Below, piece by piece: positions 1 through 5,717 of a stretch of 10,006 nt of DNA. The stretch comes from Chrysochromulina tobinii. Its lineage: Eukaryota > Haptophyta > Prymnesiales > Chrysochromulinaceae. The notes beneath the pieces are model-generated. The model was given only the letters and a program-made list of their open reading frames with translations. It did not search any database and had not been told where the DNA came from. The position numbers were made by a program, and so were the translations under genes. The DNA lies in contig JWZX01001443.1 in NCBI GenBank assembly GCA_001275005.1, forward strand, positions 1 through 10,006, in the 5' to 3' direction. Position 1 is the first letter of the stretch. Each line of letters starts with the position of its first letter.

Positions 1-996
1 CATCAGCCCATCTCTCTCGCCGTCAACGGCACCACCGATGACGCGGTGCACGCAAGCTGCTCTGCAGCGCTGCCTACGGCTGATGAGAGTGCGGCGGCAG
101 CGCTCGCGCTCGAGCGGCTGCCGCACCTACGTGTCGCTCGCCGGCTGTTCGAGACCTCCGCCCTGTGCGTCTACTCCGTCGGCGACGCCTCCCGGCCCTG
201 CCTTACGGCGCAGGCGCGTCCGCAGGACGGCGAGATCTTTGGAGAACTGCCGCCGCTGGGCGAGATGAATGAGGTGACCACGTTCCCCGTGATCGGGCCC
301 GCGCCGAACAGCGTCTTCTTCGCCTCGTACAGACCCGAGTACCTGCGCCAGCAGGCGAGTCGCCACGGCCTTGTCGGCCGCGCCGCCAACTTAAAGCCCG
401 CCTCCTCCTCCTCCTCCGCCGCCGCCACCGTCAAGGCGATTGTCGAGGCGGCCTCGAGCGCTGAGACGCGCGGCTACCTTCTCGAGCTGGCCAGCTACCT
501 ACAGAGCGCCGCGGTGGGCCCGCGCCGCTGCGTGGGCAAGCGCACTGGCCTCTACGGGCTGCAGTGCCCGCCGCTCAATGGCAAGCTGACAGCGCTGCGC
601 TGCGCGGAGCTGACGACGCTCGATGAGCTGCTTCCCTTCGCGCTTGTCTTCGCAATGACCAATGCGGCGCCCCAGGCAATGCTCTCCATCGACCCGGCCA
701 ACGACGTGCTTCTCGACGAGCTACCTCGGCTGCAGCTGAAGGCGCCCGGGATCGCGGAGCTCGTTCTCGTCCTGCACACGGAGGATCTCTTCGCCTCGGC
801 TCAGGTGCAAGCCGGCCTCGCGCGAACGCTGCGCCCAACGGAGCTCAGCCAGATACATCGCTTCCCTCTCGCCCAATCGTTTGTCACCCGGATGATGCCG
901 CCCGGGCACATCAAGTCCTCGCGCTCGAACGACCTGCCCTTCTATGCGGCGCTCGAAGCGTCTCCTAAATGGCTCCGGATCGCCGCCGAGGCCTGA
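1..996 (+). CDS. Hypothetical protein, 3' part of a gene cut by the left edge
   Basis: The frame is open from base 1 to the TGA at 994-996, giving at least 331 codons. No start codon in the window is convincing: the first in-frame candidate is a GTG at 46, which is not expected to start a eukaryotic gene, so the true start probably lies to the left. Third codon positions are strongly G/C, as in the neighbouring genes, which supports real coding. The protein is soluble-looking with no membrane segment. A Ser/Ala run at about codons 134-142 sits on a CCT/GCC microsatellite. The C-terminal third is Leu/Ala-rich and probably helical, with scattered Arg and Pro. I do not recognise a domain or catalytic motif and assign no function. 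The next gene on the same strand starts about 550 nt later, so they need not be linked. Confidence 0.7.
   Translation, partial: HQPISLAVNGTTDDAVHASCSAALPTADESAAAALALERLPHLRVARRLFETSALCVYSVGDASRPCLTAQARPQDGEIFGELPPLGEMNEVTTFPVIGPAPNSVFFASYRPEYLRQQASRHGLVGRAANLKPASSSSSAAATVKAIVEAASSAETRGYLLELASYLQSAAVGPRRCVGKRTGLYGLQCPPLNGKLTALRCAELTTLDELLPFALVFAMTNAAPQAMLSIDPANDVLLDELPRLQLKAPGIAELVLVLHTEDLFASAQVQAGLARTLRPTELSQIHRFPLAQSFVTRMMPPGHIKSSRSNDLPFYAALEASPKWLRIAAEA
401..429 (+). repeat. CCT/GCC trinucleotide run inside gene 1
   Basis: CCT units run straight into GCC units. In frame they encode a run of Ser then Ala. The period of three preserves the reading frame. This is an ordinary low-complexity tract in a GC-rich coding sequence and may vary in length between strains. 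Confidence 0.7.
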
Positions 997-1309
997 TATC
1001 GGATTAGATATGACGAGCCCGATGGCATGTAGTTCGAGAGCCCGGCCACCAGCGAGGGCGACGTCATGAATGACGAACGCTCCCGCTCAGGCCTCAGCTG
1101 AGGGTGCGATTGACGACTGTGGGCTAAGAAAGTAAGTAAGTAAAACACGCCTAACGGCAACGCACACGTGGCGACGGGGGTACCCAGGCCATACGACAAG
1201 CCGTGGCGCCGCGTATGGCGATTGGTCAACCGCAGAAGATCTCACGTCAACAGCCGAGCCCGAGCAAGCGGTTTCGGTTGTGTGAATGCTGATGAAAGCG
1301 ATCAGGTCT

Positions 1310-1348
1310 TCAATTAACGCGCTACTCGCTGATCACATCAATTAACGC
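1310..1348. repeat. Two direct copies of TCAATTAACGC
   Basis: Identical 11-bp copies lie at 1310-1320 and 1338-1348, 28 bp apart, roughly 200 nt upstream of the JmjC start codon. They are AT-rich in a GC-rich background. Paired elements at such a distance could be transcription factor sites, but nothing proves a function. Confidence 0.5.
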
Positions 1349-1482
1349 TCGACCTCGAGGAACCGTTTGACCTCAGCAAGAAGCCAAGCCCTCTATATCG
1401 TGTCTGGGTCGAACACACCAAACCATGTTTGCGGCGAGAGTGTGAACAGCGCAGCGCGCAGCACAGAAAGCACACCAGACAA

Positions 1483-1505
1483 ACGATCCCGCAGCACGAT
1501 CCCGC
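1483..1505. repeat. Two direct copies of ACGATCCCGC in the JmjC leader
   Basis: Identical 10-bp copies lie at 1483-1492 and 1496-1505, a 13-bp period, about 40-60 nt before the start codon at 1545. They may be part of the core promoter or 5' UTR, or a small tandem duplication. No function is shown. Confidence 0.45.
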
Positions 1506-1544
1506 GGCGCCCACACACGACAACTCAGCATAATATCCTTTTTC

Positions 1545-3071
1545 ATGAGCCTTCGCCTCCTTCATATACTGCTATGGATCTCGCACGTCCTGGCCATCCC
1601 AGGCTGCGAGCCATGGTGTTCAGCCAAGTGCTCTGAGCTCAACGGTGATCTAGCCTACGAGTGTGGAAAATGCGGCTTGGATTCCAATTGCAATCCTCGA
1701 GCTGCCGACTACCGAAGCTCCCATGTTTCGCAGCCCCTTGAGGCTCTCGACACCCCAGCTCGCCGAACGATTTACGGCGAACACAAGTTCCATGGCTGCC
1801 CTGTGCTTGACGATGTCAGTTCCCTGTGGGAGACGATGAGCCGCGACCCTCGGCCGCGTGTCATCCGACAGGCGATTTCGGAGGTGATCGACTTTGCAAA
1901 GCAGTTTGCTCGCCACGACCAGCGTGTTGGCATGAATGTCGACCTGGTTGAGTTTCAGATCTCTTCGAGCCGTCCATATGTACTCTCAGCCGCAGGGTAC
2001 TCACCCGAAATCATAGCCCAGGTTAGCAAAGCTTATCCTCTCCCTCCTGCAGTGTCGTCTGTGCAGCAGCGCCCTGTCATCTCTGTCGGGCTGAAGGGCA
2101 GTGGAGAGCGCGACCTCGCGCATCACTACCACCCGATCACTGCGCTGAAGCTGCTCGAGGGCGAGAAGATCTGGGCACTCCGCCCGCCACGAGATGAGGA
2201 GTGTGCCATGAACGCAGCCGACTGCACAGATCCGCTCAATGTGTGCGACTACTATTTTGGTCTGAACGCGCCCGCGCCGGCGTGCGTGCAGCGGCCGGGT
2301 GATACCATCATCGTTCCCAACGGCTGGTTTCACGGCACGTGCAACAACGCATCCCTCACCGTCGCCTGGGGTGGCCAAGGCCAAACTTTTGGACTTGAGA
2401 TGCATGGGTCCGACGAGAACGACAAAGATCAACCTCTGTTTGGGTTCCGGCTGGGTACGCCGGCTCCAGGCAGCGCGCCCACATTCGGCGAGAGCGAGAT
2501 GATGGGCATGAGGGAGGCCTTGACTACCAGCTCTTGGCAACGTGCCGCAGGCCACGTGGTCACGGCCAACCTGCTGAGAGCTGGCGCGGCGTTTCAGGCA
2601 CCCTTGATGACTGTTCGATCTCTGTGGGGTGAGTTCCTGTCATACACACAAGAGCAGTCCGAGCGGCACGCGATGGAGCATCTGCAGTCGATGGAATGCT
2701 CCGCCATTCGCCTGAGCCCGGGCGTGGCCGCATCGCTCGAGAGAGCGTCGCCCGATGTTTGGGCAAAGATGCGAAGGTGGACCCACGCTCATTTGCTCGT
2801 GGGGCTCGAGGACAGCGCAGTGTCGCTCGCCTTTTTGCGGCACAAGGAATCCCGAGCGACACGTGCAATCCACCTTGCCGTTGGCGATGTGGCGATGTGG
2901 ATGGGCGCCGCCCTTTCCGGGCTGGAGGTCGTCGGCAGCACAGCTCAAACCCTGCTTTGGTGTTCAGCGAAATTACTGCTATCGCACGGTCAGGCGGTGG
3001 AGAGGGCCTGGAATGCGGAGCGACGTACGGGCGGAAGCACTGCAGACGAGAGATTGAGAGGTGAGCTGTGA
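1545..3071 (+). CDS. Secreted/ER JmjC-like (cupin_8) Fe(II)/2-oxoglutarate oxygenase candidate
   Basis: This is a 508-residue protein with no obvious intron. Residues 1-17 form a clear signal peptide: basic start, LLHILLWISHVLA core, likely cleavage after Ala17. A short Cys module follows, with Cys21, 25, 29, 40, 43 and 49 around a SELNGD core. The JmjC/cupin_8 core lies at about residues 150-280. It has HHYH (193-196), GEKIW with Lys208, the RPGD turn, and VPNGWFHGTCN with His263. Compared with FIH-type enzymes, the spacing His194, His196, Lys208, His263 matches the metal site and the 2-oxoglutarate lysine, but the usual Asp of HxD is His here. Residues 290-508 are helical-looking and unrecognised. 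The family hydroxylates protein or small-molecule substrates; the substrate here is unknown. Entry into the secretory pathway is predicted. The C-terminus RGEL is only weakly like an ER-retention tetrapeptide. Confidence 0.82.
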   Translation: MSLRLLHILLWISHVLAIPGCEPWCSAKCSELNGDLAYECGKCGLDSNCNPRAADYRSSHVSQPLEALDTPARRTIYGEHKFHGCPVLDDVSSLWETMSRDPRPRVIRQAISEVIDFAKQFARHDQRVGMNVDLVEFQISSSRPYVLSAAGYSPEIIAQVSKAYPLPPAVSSVQQRPVISVGLKGSGERDLAHHYHPITALKLLEGEKIWALRPPRDEECAMNAADCTDPLNVCDYYFGLNAPAPACVQRPGDTIIVPNGWFHGTCNNASLTVAWGGQGQTFGLEMHGSDENDKDQPLFGFRLGTPAPGSAPTFGESEMMGMREALTTSSWQRAAGHVVTANLLRAGAAFQAPLMTVRSLWGEFLSYTQEQSERHAMEHLQSMECSAIRLSPGVAASLERASPDVWAKMRRWTHAHLLVGLEDSAVSLAFLRHKESRATRAIHLAVGDVAMWMGAALSGLEVVGSTAQTLLWCSAKLLLSHGQAVERAWNAERRTGGSTADERLRGEL

Positions 3072-3143
3072 GCTTCCCTGCAAAAATTCCACACCAATAC
3101 ACAGCAAATTGTTCATTCACACACAAATTCACACGCATCACAC
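3072..3143 (+). promoter_or_regulatory. Very short spacer/5' leader before the PG-rich gene
   Basis: Only 72 nt separate the JmjC stop from the next start codon. The stretch is A/C-rich and low in G, unlike the flanking coding DNA, with ATTCACAC repeated at 3115-3122 and 3128-3135 just ahead of the ATG at 3144. It must hold the 3' end of one gene and the start region of the next, unless the promoter lies inside the JmjC gene. No TATA element is visible. Confidence 0.4.
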
Positions 3144-5171
3144 ATGCCGGCCTCCTGGAATGATAAGATGGAGCAGATGTACCGCGTGCAGGAGCGGATG
3201 CAAGCTACTGCACCGCCGCGCAAGATAAAGCTGGGTGAGCAAGCCTGGTCGGACTTCCCGACGCGAAATACGCCGAGAACCTCTCAACGCTTGAGCAACG
3301 AGGTGCGCCTGAGGCTAGGCACGCCGAGATCGAAGCCGACAGCCGTGCGAAGCGAGCGACGCGTCAAGGTGGAGGCAGCAGAGCGCCTCGCCGCGCAAAT
3401 TCGTGCTGCTCAGCGAGCAGCCATGGAAAAGTCGGACGCGGAGAGGGCCGCGGTTGAGATGGCTGATGCTGCTGAGAGGGCGATTGCAAAAAGGATCGCA
3501 GCAGAGAAAGCTGCAGCGGCCGCCGCAGCGGCCGCGGAGAAAGCGACGGCGAAGATGGTTGCCCTGGAGCGCGAGTCGGCGCTCAAGAAGGCAGCGGCAG
3601 CCGCCAAGCGGGCCGACGCAGAGCACGCTGCCGCCGAGCGCGCGATGGCGGATCGAGGGGCAGCTGAGGAAACAGAGCGAGCGGCCGCGGAGCGAGCGTT
3701 GTTGGCAGCCGAGCTGGCAGCATCCGAGCAGGCAGTCGCCGAGCAGGCCGCCGACAGGCTGGCATCCTCCGTGACAGGAGCAGCCGACGCTGGTGAGGCA
3801 GCAGCGAAGACGAGGGCAGCGGCGAACACGGAGGCAGTGACCAAGGGATCGAAGCAGCCACGGGCGTCAGCACCGCGGCTGGGCCTCTTTGGTCGCCTGT
3901 TTGGTGTCCCGAACAAAGAAACCGAAGGACAGCCGGCGGCCGTTGGCGTCGCTGGTTTGGCCGCTAGCTCGGCCGTGAGCTCGGCCGAGGCGGCTGCCGA
4001 CGACAGCGCAGTCCAGCCCGATCCGCTGGTGGACGAGCCCGTGGCCAACGAACCAGATGTTGCCGACCCAAGGGGAAACCGCGGCGGTGGTGGCGCCGGC
4101 AGGAGCAGTGGCGATGGCGACGGTGGCGACAGCGGTGGCGGTGGCGGCAGTGGAAGTGGCCAGGATGATGCAGGTGGCATCGACGTGTCGGCCGCGGCGA
4201 CTCATTCGACTCTGGGACGTGGCAGCGGCGCGGCCGACACGAAGGGGCGCAGCGCACGCACCACCATGTCCTCGTCCCACGCTCTGATGAAGGACATGAA
4301 GGACATTGCTCGAATCCGCTCTACCGGCGCCGGCTCGTCCTCGTCGCACGCGCTCCTGGCCGCCCGCAGCGCGGCACTCGAGAGCGCTGCGCCAACGAAT
4401 CCCCGACGCGCGCTGCGCGAGGCCGAGCATCGGAGCGCGCGTCGCGCGTTTCTCGACATCGAGGAGCGTAACGCAGGACTAGACGACTACTGCGCGCGGC
4501 GTACGGCGCCCGCGCCAGGCTGGCAGTCGCCTTTTGCGAATACGGCTGGGTTTGGCTCCCGGGACACGCGCTTCGCCGCCTACTGGCGCGCCCCCGCGCA
4601 TAAGCCGCAGACCTCCGTGGTGGTGGGGCCGGGTGTGTATGAGTTGGACCCCCCTGGCTCAAGTGCCTCTCTCGGCTCCACTATCCGTGCGTCCACCGCG
4701 GCCGCCGTCAACCCGTTCCGGTACGGTGAGACAGCTCCGCTGAGCATGGCGACGAGCTTCGGCCATCCAGAGATTAACGACTGGTGGTGCGACATTGGCA
4801 AGGAGGGCTGCCTGCGACCGACGGCGCACGCGGTGCACGGCGGCAATTACGAGCCCGGCCTGTTTTGGTACAAGGAGAACCTGTGCGTGTGCGAGGCTTG
4901 CTATCGCGCTGGCTACGCCGAGGACCACCACGGGTACGCGCTCGCAGAGGATGAGATGCGGCGTCACCGGATCCCCGAGGAGCTCTCGCCTGCTGGCACC
5001 TTCGCGCCGGGCTGGCGCAAGTCCGACTATCACAAGTTCCTCGGCTTCGCGGGCAACCAGTCGAGGGGTGCATCACGTGCCCAAGAGACGGCTCGCCTCC
5101 GGCATGCCAAGAGAGCTCAGGACAGCGCGCATAAGGCGCGTCGGCGCGAGCTTACAGCGCTCGGCCGTTGA
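3144..5171 (+). CDS. Sperm-tail PG-rich (SHIPPO-like) protein with long helix and Cys cluster; frameshifted near its end
   Basis: The annotated frame gives 675 residues to a TGA at 5169-5171. Residues 1-72 are basic. Residues 73-213 form a long Ala/Glu/Arg/Lys-rich helix, probably a coiled coil or single alpha-helix. Residues 300-345 are a Gly/Ser/Asp-rich linker. FGSRDTRF (470-477) followed by VGPGVYE (494-500) fits a sperm-tail PG-rich repeat, a motif of axonemal and microtubule-associated proteins of cilia. WWC (549), Cys556, and CVCEAC (581-586) make a possible zinc-binding cluster that I cannot assign to a family. A flagellar or microtubule role is therefore likely but inferred. Charged helical coding resumes one base out of frame right after the TGA, so the real protein is probably about 126 residues longer. 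The ATG at 3144 is chosen because it opens the frame and follows the non-coding spacer. Confidence 0.75.
   Translation: MPASWNDKMEQMYRVQERMQATAPPRKIKLGEQAWSDFPTRNTPRTSQRLSNEVRLRLGTPRSKPTAVRSERRVKVEAAERLAAQIRAAQRAAMEKSDAERAAVEMADAAERAIAKRIAAEKAAAAAAAAAEKATAKMVALERESALKKAAAAAKRADAEHAAAERAMADRGAAEETERAAAERALLAAELAASEQAVAEQAADRLASSVTGAADAGEAAAKTRAAANTEAVTKGSKQPRASAPRLGLFGRLFGVPNKETEGQPAAVGVAGLAASSAVSSAEAAADDSAVQPDPLVDEPVANEPDVADPRGNRGGGGAGRSSGDGDGGDSGGGGGSGSGQDDAGGIDVSAAATHSTLGRGSGAADTKGRSARTTMSSSHALMKDMKDIARIRSTGAGSSSSHALLAARSAALESAAPTNPRRALREAEHRSARRAFLDIEERNAGLDDYCARRTAPAPGWQSPFANTAGFGSRDTRFAAYWRAPAHKPQTSVVVGPGVYELDPPGSSASLGSTIRASTAAAVNPFRYGETAPLSMATSFGHPEINDWWCDIGKEGCLRPTAHAVHGGNYEPGLFWYKENLCVCEACYRAGYAEDHHGYALAEDEMRRHRIPEELSPAGTFAPGWRKSDYHKFLGFAGNQSRGASRAQETARLRHAKRAQDSAHKARRRELTALGR
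4081..4163 (+). repeat. GGN low-complexity tract encoding the Gly/Ser/Asp linker
   Basis: Codons of the form GGN, AGN and GAN alternate for about 80 bp and encode a Gly-rich, presumably disordered linker between the helical half and the PG-rich half of the protein. The repeat is irregular. It also opens long spurious frames on the other strand. Confidence 0.6.
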
Positions 5172-5550
5172 GCAGCGACGGCAAGCGGGCGCGGCGGAGG
5201 AGGAGATTCGCCTAAGGAACGACTCGAGCGCCCATGGCATCAAGCGCGCCGCGCACGAGCGCGCGAGCCGCGCAGAGCAGGTGCGCATGTATCGGCTGCA
5301 CCATGCGGCGATGAGCGCTTCGGAGGTGCGCGGGCTCATCGACGTGATGACGAGCGACGCCGACGGCGCGAGCGTCGACGACCTACCCGCGCCCGAGGGG
5401 GCGCGGCAGCAGCAGCGGCAGCAGCAGCAGCGCGTGGACGAGCGGGTGCGGCGGCGGCAGCTTGGAGGCTCGACGGGCGTCGAGGCGGCTCGGAGGGCGG
5501 TGCATGCAGAGGAGGAGCAAGAGGTGGAGGAGAAACATCAGATTTTGTGA
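5170..5550 (+). CDS. C-terminal continuation of the PG-rich protein in the +1 frame
   Basis: If one T of the TT at 5168-5169 is skipped, CGT is followed by GAG CAG CGA CGG and the frame runs about 126 codons to the TGA at 5548-5550. The content fits the preceding protein: Arg/Glu/Ala-rich helix, strongly G/C third positions, and a Gln run (RQQQRQQQQR) at about 5404-5433. No in-window ATG gives this segment a convincing separate start, and no GT-AG intron of suitable length joins the frames: acceptors at 5157, 5172 and 5175 give the wrong phase with the nearby donors at 5068 and 5077. Explanations are a sequencing or assembly indel, a true frameshift mutation that truncates the protein, or +1 ribosomal frameshifting at a stop codon. 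I favour an indel. Confidence 0.65.
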   Translation, partial: EQRRQAGAAEEEIRLRNDSSAHGIKRAAHERASRAEQVRMYRLHHAAMSASEVRGLIDVMTSDADGASVDDLPAPEGARQQQRQQQQRVDERVRRRQLGGSTGVEAARRAVHAEEEQEVEEKHQIL

Positions 5551-5717
5551 CATTCGGGATGAAGGTCTATTAACAGTTTGTGCAGTGTGTCCCCCGTACA
5601 GTACAATGTTTCCGCTCCTTTTTTGCTTGACTTGACTTGTCATTCTTGACTTGTATCGCGCAGAAAAAGTTGCGGCTTCGTTTCGGTGTCGCGACCGCGA
5701 CGAGAAGCGAAGTTGTC
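5551..5717 (+). promoter_or_regulatory. Spacer and probable promoter/5' leader of the SR-protein gene
   Basis: This 167-nt stretch separates the end of the PG-rich coding sequence from the ATG at 5718. It has a T-rich patch (5618-5624) and a CTTGA-based repeat, with CTTGACTTGT at both 5631-5640 and 5645-5654. The start context is GTCATGG, with G after the ATG. No TATA box is clear. The repeats could be promoter elements or leader sequence. Confidence 0.4.

Larger units (their letters stand above)
997..1544. other. Intergenic region between gene 1 and the JmjC gene
   Basis: I find no supported gene here. An open minus-strand frame (942-1229) has no recognisable content and overlaps the end of gene 1. 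Visible items are a perfect 12-bp palindrome, CCTCAGCTGAGG, at 1092-1103; an AAGT run at about 1130-1144; two copies of TCAATTAACGC; two copies of ACGATCCCGC; and an AT-rich patch (CATAATATCC) about 15 nt before the next start codon. The region should contain the 3' end of gene 1 and the promoter and 5' leader of the JmjC gene. I cannot place a poly(A) signal or a TATA box with confidence. Confidence 0.6.

Noticed and set aside
1020-1060. T-loop-like GTTCGAGA suggestive of a tRNA
   Set aside because: No acceptor stem, D-arm or anticodon arm can be fitted around it.
942-1229. 95-codon minus-strand frame in the first intergenic region
   Set aside because: No domain, it overlaps the 3' end of gene 1, and composition is not like the neighbouring genes.
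3061-3104. Possible 44-nt intron joining the JmjC gene onward (AG|GTGAGC to ACACAG)
   Set aside because: The donor looks good, but the joined frame gives a short, unrecognisable tail ending soon after, and the following gene has its own sound ATG at 3144.
3410-4180. Long minus-strand frame opposite the helical/Gly-rich gene
   Set aside because: It is an Ala/Ser/Pro-rich shadow of the repeat-rich plus-strand gene, with no domain or start context; GC-rich biased codons keep the opposite strand open.
5068-5157. GT-AG intron explaining the frame change in the PG-rich gene
   Set aside because: Donors at 5068 or 5077 with acceptors at 5157, 5172 or 5175 all give lengths divisible by three, so they do not move to the observed frame.
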